DNA of 64,000 nt from Limnochordaceae bacterium (GTDB lineage Bacteria > Bacillota > Limnochordia > Limnochordales > DUMU01): NCBI GenBank assembly GCA_014896305.1, contig JADBKQ010000001.1, positions 1 to 64,000 of the forward strand. Direction: 5' to 3'. The position numbers and the translations under genes were made by a program. The notes beneath the pieces were generated by a model. The model worked only from the letters and a program-made list of their open reading frames with translations, ran no database searches and had not been told where the DNA came from. Position 1 is the first letter of the stretch, and every line of letters begins with the position of its first letter. Of this stretch, positions 1-8,870 are shown in pieces.

Positions 1-176
1 GGGGTGATGGTGCTGCCGTGCAGCAGGCTGGGGTCGCCGGTACTGCGCAGAGGGCTAGGCGTCGCAGGTACTGGACAGTGGGCCTGGGATCGCCAGTCCT
101 CGGCCATGGGGCTGAGTGGTGGTTCTTGGGTTGTTAAGGGAGATAAGTACAGACGTCGGCGGTGTCAATCGGGAGG

Positions 177-215
177 CTTTTTCACCCGCCTTCGAGGCTA
201 AAGCGGGTAGAAAAG
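177..215. repeat. Imperfect inverted repeat (hairpin), possibly a dispersed element
   Basis: The left arm CTTTTTCACCCGC (177-189) and right arm GCGGGTAGAAAAG (203-215) are complementary at 11 of 13 positions around a 13-nt loop. The right-arm sequence recurs in opposite orientation near 373-390 (TTTTCTACCCGCTTT), and a looser relative (GGGTGAGTTCTCCAC) lies near 10652. It could be a REP-like dispersed repeat or the remnant of a terminator. No function can be assigned. Confidence 0.45.
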
Positions 216-477
216 TTGCCTGCCGCGCCGGTGGGACCGTTCCCACGCATTGCTGTTACTCCGGATCCACACTCGGGCAGGAGCTACACAACCGTAGTCC
301 CAGCTAGAAGGCTTGCACCTTGTCCGGTGTCCCCCTGGTCGAGAAGACCGACCCGTCGAAATAGGCCTGCGGGTGAGTTTTCTACCCGCTTTCGCGGCGG
401 ACCCAGGTAAGAATTCTACCCGATCCCGGCGGCGCAAAGCGAAAGCGGGGACGAACTCAGCGATGAGGGCGGCGACG

Positions 478-680
478 AGAGGTGACGGCCAGCGCGGCGG
501 CCGGAAGCGTCGACCAGCGCGGTGGCTGGAAGCGATGGCACGCGTGGCAGGCGGTGGGTAAGCGCAACGGCCGGAGATGCCAGCACGCGTGGCGGCCAGA
601 AGCGATGGCGAGCGCAGCTGCTGGAGGTGACGGCCAGCGCGGCGGTCGCGAGCGACGGCCAGCGCAGCGAACGAGAGCGG
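478..680. repeat. Degenerate GC-rich direct repeats, about five copies
   Basis: Variants of CCAGCGCGGYGGCYGGAAGCG start near 489, 514, 580, 633 and 659. Neighbouring copies are about 25 bp apart in the best-preserved pairs. A 20-bp identical segment starts at 481 and again at 625. The array is imperfect and no nearby gene explains it. Confidence 0.45.
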
Positions 681-819
681 AGGCGAAGGTGGCGACGAAG
701 GCGGCGACACTAGCCGAGAGCCCTCGCCAGGCCAGGTTTGACGTCGGACCTGGCTTCAAGGATGATAGGCTGAAGGGAAAGCCTGTCAACGCCGGCTCAG
801 ACAAAGCGAGGAGCGCAAC

Positions 820-2172
820 ATGGAACATACGCAAGAACTTGACCACATCCAGGCGGTCCGCCGGAGCTTGCCGGCCGTCCTATCACAGGTCTATCTCAAT
901 ACAGGTACGGCCGCGCCGCTGCCCACGCCCGTCAGCCAGGCCATCCAGAGCAGCTTGCGCCAGCAGTTGGAGCAGGGACGGGCCAACCCGGCCACCTACC
1001 GCCAGTTTGAACGGCTGCAGGCCGAGGTCCGTGCCGGTCTAGCGGATCTCATCGGGGCAGATCCGGACGAAATCGCCCTCACCCACCACACGACCGAGGG
1101 GCTCAATCTAGTGGTCTGGGGGTTGCCCTGGGCGGCCGGGGATTGGGTGCTGACCACGAACCTGGAGCATGAGGGTGCGTTACTCCCTCTCTACCAACTC
1201 CATCGCCGCCGCACGGTGACCATTCGCCTGGCCGACCTGGGGTTGGGCGAACCAGAGGTGGCCCTGGCCCGGTTGACCCCATTGCTGGAGTCCGGCGATC
1301 CTACCGGGCGACCACCCCGTTTGCTGGTCCTCTCCCACGTCTCGTTCGCCACCGGGGCAGTGTTGCCGCTGGCCGAGATCACGGCAGCAGCCCATAGCCA
1401 TGGAACGCAGATACTGGTGGACGGAGCACAGTCGGTGGGGGCGCTGCCGGTCGATGTTCATCAGCTGCAGGTGGACTATTACGCCTTCCCCGGCCAGAAG
1501 TGGCTGTGCGGACCGGAGGGAACGGGCGGTTTGTACGTACGCCGGGATCGTTGGGCTGAACTGGAGCCAACCATGCTGGGCTGGGCCTCTATTGCCGAGA
1601 GTGCCGACCTCGGGCCGCTGTACGCCCTTGATTCGCCCTATTACCTGCCCGCACCGGGCGCCCGCCGTTACGAGACTGGCACGGTCTTTCCGCCTGGGAT
1701 TGCCGGTCTAGCAGCCGCCCTGCAGTGGCGCAGAGAGGAAGTGGGCGAGGAGTGGGCGCTGCGGCGGGTTCAGCAGCTGGTGGAGTATGCTCGGCAGCGG
1801 CTGGCCACGGTTCCGGGACTACGGCTTTTCACGCCCACCAGCGCGGGCGCCGGTGCTGGGGCAGGGCTGCTGCATTTCCGGATCGAGTCGAACAGGTTAG
1901 AGCAGTCAAAGCCGTGGGGGCAGGCAGAGCAGCCAGGGCAGTCAAAGCCGGAGCAATCGGGACGATCGGAGGGTGAAGAAGATGCCCGGGGGGCAGCGTC
2001 CCGCTCTATTCGGTGGTGGGTGCAGGCGTTGCTAGCGCGAGGGTTTATGGTCCGTTCCATCCGCCAGCCCGCCTCCATTCGGATCTCGGTCTCCTTTTTC
2101 AACACCGAGGAGGAACTCGACCGGTTGGTGGCGACGCTTGAAGAGCTGGGCCGGACCAGGACGGAGCAGTAG
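820..2172 (+). CDS. Class V aminotransferase (cysteine desulfurase / isopenicillin-N epimerase-like)
   Basis: PLP-dependent fold-type I enzyme of 450 aa. Seen: the pyridoxal-binding stretch DGAQSVGALPVD near residue 200 and the PLP-lysine motif FPGQKWLCGPEGTGG with Lys near residue 227. The ATG at 820 follows GAGGAG at about 6 nt. The family includes cysteine desulfurases, isopenicillin-N epimerase-like proteins and kynureninase-like enzymes, and the substrate cannot be told from sequence. Odd: residues about 361-388 are a hydrophilic low-complexity insert in the C-terminal domain, encoded by DNA in which a 13-mer (GCAGTCAAAGCCG) recurs exactly 36 bp apart at 1902 and 1938. No Fe-S assembly partner is adjacent, so a housekeeping NifS/IscS role is not supported. 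Confidence 0.9.
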   Translation: MEHTQELDHIQAVRRSLPAVLSQVYLNTGTAAPLPTPVSQAIQSSLRQQLEQGRANPATYRQFERLQAEVRAGLADLIGADPDEIALTHHTTEGLNLVVWGLPWAAGDWVLTTNLEHEGALLPLYQLHRRRTVTIRLADLGLGEPEVALARLTPLLESGDPTGRPPRLLVLSHVSFATGAVLPLAEITAAAHSHGTQILVDGAQSVGALPVDVHQLQVDYYAFPGQKWLCGPEGTGGLYVRRDRWAELEPTMLGWASIAESADLGPLYALDSPYYLPAPGARRYETGTVFPPGIAGLAAALQWRREEVGEEWALRRVQQLVEYARQRLATVPGLRLFTPTSAGAGAGAGLLHFRIESNRLEQSKPWGQAEQPGQSKPEQSGRSEGEEDARGAASRSIRWWVQALLARGFMVRSIRQPASIRISVSFFNTEEELDRLVATLEELGRTRTEQ

Positions 2173-2692
2173 CCGGGGTTGGTCCCGGCAACTGGCTGGA
2201 CCCACCGGGGCGCAGACTAGAGGAGGGCGCACGAGCGGGCAACAGGCTGCCTGGGGGCCTGCCGGCAGGCAAAGGAGCCGCCGCGGGTCGGCCGGCAGGA
2301 GGAGGGCCGGCCAGCGGATGCCGGGGAGCATCCACCACGGTGATGCTGCTTAGGGTAACCTCGACCGTTCTGTTTCCATCCCGACGCAGCTCGACACGGG
2401 GAAGGATCACGTGCAGTTCATGGGGGGTAGGGTCGTCTGTGCGGCGAGTGACGGTCACCCGTACGCCCGGAAACTCCAGAACGATGCCGTCCTCGAGGAA
2501 GTGGGCGGAATGAGCTGGCCACGGATCGCTGGCCATATCACTGACTCGTCCACGAGCAGGCCGCGCGCTGCCTGGGTCTTGCGGCTCAGGAACACGAACC
2601 AGCGACGGCCCGAGAAGAGGGGGACGGGACGGACAGCCACGCCACCAGTCCCGGCCGTTCACCGCTTTCCAGAGTCGAGCTACCCAGGACAT
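2099..2692 (-). CDS. Hypothetical protein, doubtful; region may be decayed
   Basis: Open frame on the minus strand, 197 aa from an ATG at 2692 preceded by GGGGGA. The middle (EDGIVLEFPGVRVTVT onward) reads like protein, while the C-terminal 60 residues are Pro/Ala-rich and run antisense over the last 74 bp of the aminotransferase. A second minus-strand frame at 2455-2640 (with SGRRWFVFLSRKTQAARG) also looks protein-like, as does a short frame at 2790-2888. Two protein-like frames over the same stretch suggest either a frameshifted relic or chance. No family is recognised and no partner gene is evident. Confidence 0.3.
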   Translation of the reverse strand: MSWVARLWKAVNGRDWWRGCPSRPPLLGPSLVRVPEPQDPGSARPARGRVSDMASDPWPAHSAHFLEDGIVLEFPGVRVTVTRRTDDPTPHELHVILPRVELRRDGNRTVEVTLSSITVVDAPRHPLAGPPPAGRPAAAPLPAGRPPGSLLPARAPSSSLRPGGSSQLPGPTPATAPSWSGPALQASPPTGRVPPRC

Positions 2693-3078
2693 CGTCGTCC
2701 CCCATGCAATCCGCATCGGTATGGGATGTACAGCAAGCACGTACAGCGCTTGGCACCCTGCGCAGGCTTGCATCTGAGCGTACTGGGTGTCAGCTCGGTT
2801 CGCCATCCTCCTGGCGGATCAAATGCGGAGCCCAGGCCCGGAATCGGTGGCGGGAACCGTAGAACTTACGCTTTCCCTTTTCCGCCATCAGGTCGCCTCG
2901 GCAATCTGAGGTTGGAGGGATGCGACGGCAAGCCCAACGAGACTGCTCATCACCGGGCCCTGGCGGCGGCCCATCGGCCGCGCCAGGTACAAACAATTGG
3001 TCCAACACTATCACGTCCGCAGGCCAACACCAAGGCTACTCCCACGCGGCGGATCGGCCTGAGGTACAGGGAGAGGAG

Positions 3079-3116
3079 AGGGGCGAGGTAGAACGTGAAC
3101 GCTCCACCTCGCCCCT
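3079..3116 (-). terminator. Strong hairpin downstream of the sugar-binding protein gene
   Basis: Perfect 11-bp inverted repeat, AGGGGCGAGGT (3079-3089) with ACCTCGCCCCT (3106-3116), about 90 bp past the stop codon at 3204 of the minus-strand gene. There is no clear U-tract on either strand, so it may act as a 3' stabiliser or inefficient terminator. Confidence 0.4.
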
Positions 3117-3203
3117 TCGTCACGATCTCTTGATCTCTTGACCCCACCTGGCTTCGCTGCCGGCGAACTCTCGCCCGTCCCGTCTGCAGGGGTCTGCCCT
3201 GTC

Positions 3204-4520
3204 TCACTGACCTGATTTCAGCACTGCCTGCAACTCTTCCTTGGCGGTCGTCATCTCCGTGCTGGGCGATTTGCCCTGCTGGAAGATGGCCGTCAAGTGC
3301 TTGATCATGATCTTATTCATCTCGTCGAACGTTGTCCAATAGGAGAAGTTCCGGGCGTAGCCGACGCCTCCGTACAGCTTGGTGTGGACAAAGGCCACCA
3401 CATCCCGCAATTTGTCGGGCGGCAGATAATCCAGGTAGGAGAGCCAGAGCGGCTCACTGAGGACCTGAGGAGCGCTCATCTTCAGGCGGGCAAAGATCGC
3501 CTGCGCCTCCGAGCTGGCCAACCATTCGGCCAACTTCCAGGCATCGTCCGGCCGCTTGCTGGCAGCAGGGATCGAGAACATATGACCCTGGGCAAAGTTG
3601 CGCTGAATGCCTGCTGGGGACTTTGGATACGGCATGATGGTCCAATCGTAGAGCTGGGCACCTTTCGCTGCCTTGATCGACTGCGCAACGAGACGGGTGT
3701 AGCTGAACCAGCCTTCCCACATCGACTGGTAACCACCAAAGAAGTCTCCCTTGCCTTGTCCCGCAGGCAGCTTCAGATCCTTGGCTGCCTGCAGCCACCA
3801 GTCGTACATTTGCAGCGACTTGGCATCGTCGACCAGCACCTTCGTACGAGTCTCATCCAGCCATTCGTGGCCCGTCCAGTTGTAATACCACTGGATGTTC
3901 GGTCCCCAACCCCAGTCCAACGGGATACCCGGGCCAGAGATGCCCTTCACCGGGTCGAGGGTCTTGCGCGAGATCTGGCGCATCTGGTCGACGGTCCAGT
4001 CATCGGAGGGCAGCGGCAGCCCTGCTTGGTCCAGAATACTCGTGTTCACATACCACACCATGGCGTTGTAGTCATACGGAACGCCGTACATGCGCCCGTC
4101 GTAGCGAGCTGCGTCCACCGCCGCCGGGTAGAAACGTTCTTCCGCCAGCTTACTGCTGTTTGCCCACCGCTGGGTCACATCCAGCAGAAGCCCTTCTTTG
4201 ACCCACTTGGGTTTGTATTGTGCCCACGTCATGAAAACATCGGGCGCAGTGCCGGTCGCGATCTGCGTGACGATCTTCGTAGGATACTCGTCGAATGCAC
4301 TGACCTGCACCTTCAACTCGTATTGCGGGAAACGGGTTTCAAAAGCCTTAGCCACCTGGTTCCAGTTATTCAGGTCGTCCCCCGTGCCGTAGACGCCCAA
4401 AACCAGCGTAGTCTTGGCCTGTGCCGCAGGCAGGTAACCTCCTGCCACAATGCCACCGATCCCGACCGCGGCCAGAGCTGCCACTATCGCAAACCTTTTC
4501 CTCACACCCGCCCTATCCAT
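3204..4520 (-). CDS. ABC transporter sugar-binding protein (family 1 solute-binding protein)
   Basis: Extracellular solute-binding protein of the maltose/multiple-sugar type, 438 aa. A signal peptide (residues about 1-36, ending AAQA before KTTLV) precedes the bilobal fold; TGTAPDVFMTWAQ and the C-terminal WKLAEWLASSEAQ are typical. I chose the ATG at 4520 because AGGAGG lies 9 nt upstream; longer in-frame starts add an unlikely N-terminus. There is no lipobox cysteine, which is unusual for a Gram-positive binding protein. No permease or ATPase gene is nearby, so it is an orphan here. It is divergent from the SIS-domain gene at 4722. Substrate unknown. Confidence 0.9.
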   Translation of the reverse strand: MDRAGVRKRFAIVAALAAVGIGGIVAGGYLPAAQAKTTLVLGVYGTGDDLNNWNQVAKAFETRFPQYELKVQVSAFDEYPTKIVTQIATGTAPDVFMTWAQYKPKWVKEGLLLDVTQRWANSSKLAEERFYPAAVDAARYDGRMYGVPYDYNAMVWYVNTSILDQAGLPLPSDDWTVDQMRQISRKTLDPVKGISGPGIPLDWGWGPNIQWYYNWTGHEWLDETRTKVLVDDAKSLQMYDWWLQAAKDLKLPAGQGKGDFFGGYQSMWEGWFSYTRLVAQSIKAAKGAQLYDWTIMPYPKSPAGIQRNFAQGHMFSIPAASKRPDDAWKLAEWLASSEAQAIFARLKMSAPQVLSEPLWLSYLDYLPPDKLRDVVAFVHTKLYGGVGYARNFSYWTTFDEMNKIMIKHLTAIFQQGKSPSTEMTTAKEELQAVLKSGQ

Positions 4521-4721
4521 CCGCATCATCCTCCTTCGTGCATCAGAAGTACCCATCCCCCGGCCCACGCCTTGGTGGCCCCTGCAACATCCTATGAATT
4601 CTCCGTGACACCAGAGATTCCTTCAATCATCAGAAGGGATCAACACTAATCGCGAGGAAATGCAAGGTAGTCACACTCTGTGCCCCTTCTGGTGTTCAGG
4701 GGCAAGAAAGGATGACCCCAG

Positions 4722-5465
4722 TTGGTTGAAACGTCTACGGCAGCTGGTAGTAGTGCGCCTGCCGGGAGTGAGCGAACGGCGTCCAATCCCCCTACGCGCG
4801 TCCCGGATGCCATCGCTGCCTACTTTGCCGACCTGAATGAACGCCTTTCCCGCCTGGCCGCGGCGACAGCTCCTGCCCTGCATCGCTTGGCAGTTGACAT
4901 CGCCGCCGCCATCGCCGACGGCGGCCACCAGCTTCACTTATTGGATCACGGTCACCTCCTCGGCCAAGAGTTGACCTGGCGGGCTGGCGGATTGCCCCTG
5001 GTTCACGTCCTCGACAAAGAGGCTGCACTCTCCCCCGTCATCGTCCGCCGCGGCGACTGGGTGATCGTGGCTTCTGTATCCGGGCGTGGGGTCGACGTCG
5101 TCGAGACGGCCCTCGGACTCAAACGGCGCGGGGTGCGGGTGATCGCCCTGACCTCGCTGGAGCAAAGCCGGACTGTCCAACCCGCACACGCCAGTGGCCA
5201 GCTGCTCTACCAGGTAGCCGACTACGTGATCGACTTGCCGATCCCGGCGGGCGACGCCGTGCTGGCTCTTCCCGGCCTCGAGGAGAAGGTTGCACCAGCC
5301 TCCGGCGTACTCAGCGTCGCCGCCATGTGGGCGCTACTGTCCCAGATCGCCGCCGAGCTCGTTGCCCACGGACTGCACCCGACGGTCTTCCGCTCGGTGA
5401 ACCTGCCAGGCGGCGAAGAGGAGTTTAACCAGGCGGTGGCGCGCTACCGCGCCACCGGGCTTTGA
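4722..5465 (+). CDS. SIS-domain protein, UPF0309-like
   Basis: Sugar isomerase (SIS) fold, 247 aa, resembling UPF0309 proteins: HxLxxELTWRAGGL near residue 85, VIVASVSGRGVDVVETALG near 120, VIALTSLEQS, and the C-terminal VFRSVNLPGGEEEFN. SIS domains bind phosphosugars in isomerases and regulators, and UPF0309 members are predicted phosphosugar-binding proteins of unknown reaction. It appears about 20-25 residues shorter than typical members in the loop after the first motif. The start is TTG at 4722. The last 22 bp overlap the 3' end of the convergent glycosidase-like gene. Its position between carbohydrate genes supports a role in sugar or amino-sugar metabolism. Confidence 0.8.
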   Translation: MVETSTAAGSSAPAGSERTASNPPTRVPDAIAAYFADLNERLSRLAAATAPALHRLAVDIAAAIADGGHQLHLLDHGHLLGQELTWRAGGLPLVHVLDKEAALSPVIVRRGDWVIVASVSGRGVDVVETALGLKRRGVRVIALTSLEQSRTVQPAHASGQLLYQVADYVIDLPIPAGDAVLALPGLEEKVAPASGVLSVAAMWALLSQIAAELVAHGLHPTVFRSVNLPGGEEEFNQAVARYRATGL

Positions 5466-7150
5466 GCTTCCACCGTCACATCCTGCGGCTCCATGGTCAA
5501 CGCCGGGTAGTTGGGCAGCAATCGCAGGGAGGCAGCATCCTGCACCCCTTCTGCGTGCACCTGGAGCCGCCCGTTGACCAGCTCCTCCGGACCTGTCAGG
5601 TGAAGGAGCACTCGGTTGCCGTCCACGAACGCCTGGGTGACTTCCAGCTCACCTGCAGCCGGTCCAGCGTCGCCGCCAGCCGCTCCGTTCATGGCGTCAG
5701 TGGTCGAGAGTACGAGAACACGGTAATGGCTGGTATCTGCCCCTGAATCCGCATCCACCCGCTTATTGAACGACAGGATGATCCAGCCTTCCGCTCCCCG
5801 GGACGTCTTCATAATCCGAGGTTTTTCTGTGTACATGTATTCCCCGATGAAGTACTCGTACAGCGTGTACGTGGAAAAGCCAGTCTCCCAGGCAGCCTTC
5901 TCGAACTGCTCGATCCACTCCCAACCCCGGCGAGCCGTCTCCGCCGAACCGATATCTGCCTGAACCCCAATGGGCAGGTCGGGAGCGACCCGCCGCAACT
6001 CCGCTACGAACGGGGCGTAACTGCGCACATAAGTGGGAGGCAGGGTAGCCCGAATCCAGTCGGGCCAGTTGGTTTGGAAGAAGTGAATGTCTGGCCTTAC
6101 CTTGGTCACGATCGCTGCCGTATCTTCCCCCAGGTCCTCGCGCGACTTTTGCAACGCGTTCGGTCCACGGGTGGCCAGAGTCCAAGTGGCTACAGGAATG
6201 CCCGGGCGGCTCGCCCGAATTCCGCCCACCCCATTGACCAGGTCATTGAGAAAATCGGTAATGCCGTCCACCCGCAGCTGTACCCACTTCTGATAGAGAT
6301 CAGGAACCTTCGTATAGTAGCGGGGGCTGTTGCGGTCGATGAACTCCGGCGGCTCTTCCCCGTAGCGCTGTCGAAAGGCCGCCTGGGCCGCCGGCCCGAT
6401 GTCGCCGTAAACGCCGGACTTCAAACCATCCCAGTTGGGGAAGAAAGCCTCCACCAGCTCGATGCCATCGATCGGGTAGGTTTTCACCAGTTCAGCCACG
6501 GCCTGCTTCTTCCAGGCGCGGTAATCCGGGTTGAAGAGGGACAAGTAAATGAAGCCACTCGGCGCTGCCGGCGTGATCAGCTGCTGTCGCCACTGCGGCC
6601 ATTGCGGCGGAAAGCCGGTCGTAGAATAGGTGCCGCCTGCCCAGACCATTCCCCACACGGCGATCCCTTCTGCGTGCAGAGCATCAATCAGTGCTCCGTT
6701 GACGTTCTTTTCGCTGGTGATTACCAGGTGCACCGCCTTATAGCCCCGTAACGCCAGCTCCTCGGCGACGCTCTCCGGCGAACGCCCCTGGTAGTACGCG
6801 AAGTTAGGGTCGACCGTCGGCGTTGGCCCGTGAAAGAGCAGCTTCTTGGCCTCTTCCGGCGTGAACGGCGAACTGCCGCCGCTGACCGTGACGCCACTAC
6901 CCACTGCCGGTGCGTTCTGCTCCTGTTGGCTTGCGCTTTCTGTCGTCACCTGAGGGGTCTCCTCCATTCCCTGGCCCTGTCCCTGGCCTTCCGCCTGGTT
7001 CTGCCCTGCCATCTCCGCTTGGCTCGAAGTCTGCGCCTGCGCGCTGGGCCCGTGCCTTCCTCCCAACGCCGTTCCAATCCCCAGCGTGACAACGCCCAGA
7101 CAAAGAGTGGCTTGCAGCAGCACACCGGTTCTCCACTGCCCCACCTTCAA
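5444..7150 (-). CDS. Secreted glycosidase-like TIM-barrel protein
   Basis: Secreted protein of 568 aa. From the TTG at 7150 (AGGGGGA about 6 nt upstream) it has a signal peptide ending near SAQAQ, a Gln/Gly-rich low-complexity linker (about residues 40-85), a putative (beta/alpha)8 barrel and a C-terminal beta-rich domain. Barrel features include RGYKAVHLVITSEKNVNG, IAVWGMVWAGG, YPIDGIELVEAFFPNWDG and an acidic end STYTLYEYFIGEYMYTEKPR. These resemble GH10/DUF187-like putative glycoside hydrolases, where such acidic residues may be catalytic, but no characterised family can be named. It follows the sugar-binding gene (stop at 7232) as the last gene of the deoR block; an alternative GTG start at 7228 would leave 3 bp between them. 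A polysaccharide-degrading role is inferred. Confidence 0.7.
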   Translation of the reverse strand: MKVGQWRTGVLLQATLCLGVVTLGIGTALGGRHGPSAQAQTSSQAEMAGQNQAEGQGQGQGMEETPQVTTESASQQEQNAPAVGSGVTVSGGSSPFTPEEAKKLLFHGPTPTVDPNFAYYQGRSPESVAEELALRGYKAVHLVITSEKNVNGALIDALHAEGIAVWGMVWAGGTYSTTGFPPQWPQWRQQLITPAAPSGFIYLSLFNPDYRAWKKQAVAELVKTYPIDGIELVEAFFPNWDGLKSGVYGDIGPAAQAAFRQRYGEEPPEFIDRNSPRYYTKVPDLYQKWVQLRVDGITDFLNDLVNGVGGIRASRPGIPVATWTLATRGPNALQKSREDLGEDTAAIVTKVRPDIHFFQTNWPDWIRATLPPTYVRSYAPFVAELRRVAPDLPIGVQADIGSAETARRGWEWIEQFEKAAWETGFSTYTLYEYFIGEYMYTEKPRIMKTSRGAEGWIILSFNKRVDADSGADTSHYRVLVLSTTDAMNGAAGGDAGPAAGELEVTQAFVDGNRVLLHLTGPEELVNGRLQVHAEGVQDAASLRLLPNYPALTMEPQDVTVEAQSPVAR

Positions 7151-7231
7151 CCCAGATTCCCCCTTCGTTTGCCGCCCCGGCCGGCACCTGCAGGGCGGGG
7201 CGGCCTCGCTTGCGATGGGCAGTCCCACTCT

Positions 7232-8671
7232 CTACTTCGTGGCGGCCGACCCAAACTTCTTCTGGATAAGTTTGGTTGTGGCCTCCTGGATCTCATTCAA
7301 TACCGTTGCAACGCTACGCGTGTTACCCCAAATGGCCGGCATCCGGCCCTGGATCTCCTGGAAGAAATCGGGCCAGCCGACGATCACATGGTCCAGGCTC
7401 TCCCGCCCATACTTCTGCGCCCCCGCAATGGACTCGAGTACCTGTTGGGGCTTGAGGAACCCCGACGCCTTGCTGAGTGTCAAAAGGTAGTCCATAGCCG
7501 CTGATTGACGAGCAGGTACGAAGTTGCCGATGGCAGCATAGTCCTTCATCCGTTCCGGGCTGGTGATGAACTTGACGAACTTCCAGGCCGCTTCTTTGTG
7601 CTTGGTTTGACTGCTGATCATCCACGGATCGGTATAGACCATGGAGGTATAATGGGTCGCCTTGCCCCCGCGTGGGAACGGTGCCATCCCCCAACGGAAC
7701 TTGATGTCGTTGAGCCGTCCCATGACCAGCCAGGGGCCTTCGCCTACCGCCATGGCCGCCGTACCGTTCACGAACATCTCGGGCGGGTTGCTGTTGGCAG
7801 GAAACTCGGCTGAAACCGCGGAGCGGTCTTTGTATACAAGGTCGATCGCAGCCTGGTAGGCCTGCTGGTTTTCAGGAGTGTTGAACGTGGGCTGGCGAGC
7901 GACGCCCGTCCGCCAGGTGGCTGCATCGAACCAGTCGCCCCCGAACGCCCAGGAATACTGGATGTCGAGATAGGACCAGTGAATAAGGGCCAACCCTGGC
8001 TCCTTGATGCTGCCGTCCGGTTTGCGGGTCGTCAGTTTGCGGGCGTAGTCGGCCATCCGGCTCCAGGTCCAACTCAAGTCGTCCCAGCTCCAGGGAGGAG
8101 CCTCGAGACCCGTCCGGTCCAATGCGTCGACATTGTACCAGAAGAAGCTACCCACCGAGATGAACGGCATTCCCCACTGCTTGTTCCCGTCCCGATAGGC
8201 TCGCCACGCCCCCGGGAAAAAGTCCTCCGGTTTGACCTCGGTAGCATCCCGCTGGATCAGTGGCCCCAGGTCGAGCAGCCAATCCTGGTAGAGATAGGTG
8301 TTGACCGCTCCCCCGTGGTCCCACACGTCCGGAGCATTGCCGGACGCCCAGAGAGTGAGTAACTTAGAGTTGTAGTCAGACCCCGCGTCCGTTACGATGT
8401 TGACCTTGATGTCTGGGTTGGCCTTTTCGAATTCGGCGATGACTTTCTTCTCCCAGTCGTACTCGACCGCAATCCCTCCCCGCAGGTAGACCGTGATCTC
8501 TTGGGTAGCCGCCGCCGCTGTGGAGGCCAACCCCCCGCCCACAGCCAGAATCAGGCTGAGGACCGCCACGGCCCACCTCGACACAGCCCACCTGTCGCTC
8601 CTTGCACCCGGCACCGTATGAGGCCGCCCTACAAGTCCCTGCTCACTTCCCGCTCGCTTCCCCCTCTGCAT
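7232..8671 (-). CDS. ABC transporter sugar-binding protein (family 1)
   Basis: Solute-binding protein of 479 aa. The N-terminus is basic with a hydrophobic stretch (AVSRWAVAVLSLILAVGGG) and a probable signal-peptidase I site after TAAAA, followed by EITVYLRGGIAVEYDWEKK. Family features include VIAEFEKANPDIKVNIV, SGNAPDVWDHGG and a C-terminal AAWKFVKFITSPERM. The ATG at 8671 follows GAGGAGGGG. No lipobox is seen, and no permease or ATPase follows; instead the next gene is a secreted glycosidase-like protein. It belongs to a block of DeoR regulator, sugar isomerase, binding protein and glycosidase, so it probably handles the released sugar. Substrate unknown. Confidence 0.9.
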   Translation of the reverse strand: MQRGKRAGSEQGLVGRPHTVPGARSDRWAVSRWAVAVLSLILAVGGGLASTAAAATQEITVYLRGGIAVEYDWEKKVIAEFEKANPDIKVNIVTDAGSDYNSKLLTLWASGNAPDVWDHGGAVNTYLYQDWLLDLGPLIQRDATEVKPEDFFPGAWRAYRDGNKQWGMPFISVGSFFWYNVDALDRTGLEAPPWSWDDLSWTWSRMADYARKLTTRKPDGSIKEPGLALIHWSYLDIQYSWAFGGDWFDAATWRTGVARQPTFNTPENQQAYQAAIDLVYKDRSAVSAEFPANSNPPEMFVNGTAAMAVGEGPWLVMGRLNDIKFRWGMAPFPRGGKATHYTSMVYTDPWMISSQTKHKEAAWKFVKFITSPERMKDYAAIGNFVPARQSAAMDYLLTLSKASGFLKPQQVLESIAGAQKYGRESLDHVIVGWPDFFQEIQGRMPAIWGNTRSVATVLNEIQEATTKLIQKKFGSAATK

Positions 8672-8870
8672 GTTCTCCCCTCCTCGCAGATTGGCAGGCC
8701 TGGCTCTGGGCTGGGGCAGGTGTGCCCAGGGGAGCGAATCGCGTACCGAGGCAAAATCATGCGGCCTCTTCTTCCCGAGCCCCCCGTCCCCCAGCTCCCC
8801 GATATCGGAGTTCCCCTCAGCGAGAAGGTTTCCTTCTTTGTGATAAGCATCGCCAAGAAATGCGAATCGC

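Larger units (their letters stand above)
1..819. other. Non-coding region upstream of the aminotransferase
   Basis: No convincing gene is seen. The open frames on both strands are artefacts of GC-rich sequence, rich in Arg, Ala and Pro with no recognisable domain. The stretch holds a hairpin repeat near 177-215, a related half-copy near 373-390, and degenerate repeats between about 478 and 680, each annotated separately where supported. The ribosome binding site of the next gene (GAGGAG, about 6 nt before the ATG at 820) lies at its right end. Confidence 0.6.

Noticed and set aside
198..1042. Long open frames on both strands in the 5' non-coding region
   Set aside because: Arg/Ala/Pro-rich translations with no domain, overlapping each other and following the degenerate DNA repeats; typical of GC-rich non-coding DNA.
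3297..4649. 450-residue open frame opposite the sugar-binding protein
   Set aside because: It is the antisense shadow of a well-supported solute-binding protein and has no recognisable motif.
4569..4721. Riboswitch in the divergent gap between the sugar-binding and SIS genes
   Set aside because: A small CCCCTTC...AGGGG hairpin exists but no known riboswitch core could be matched.
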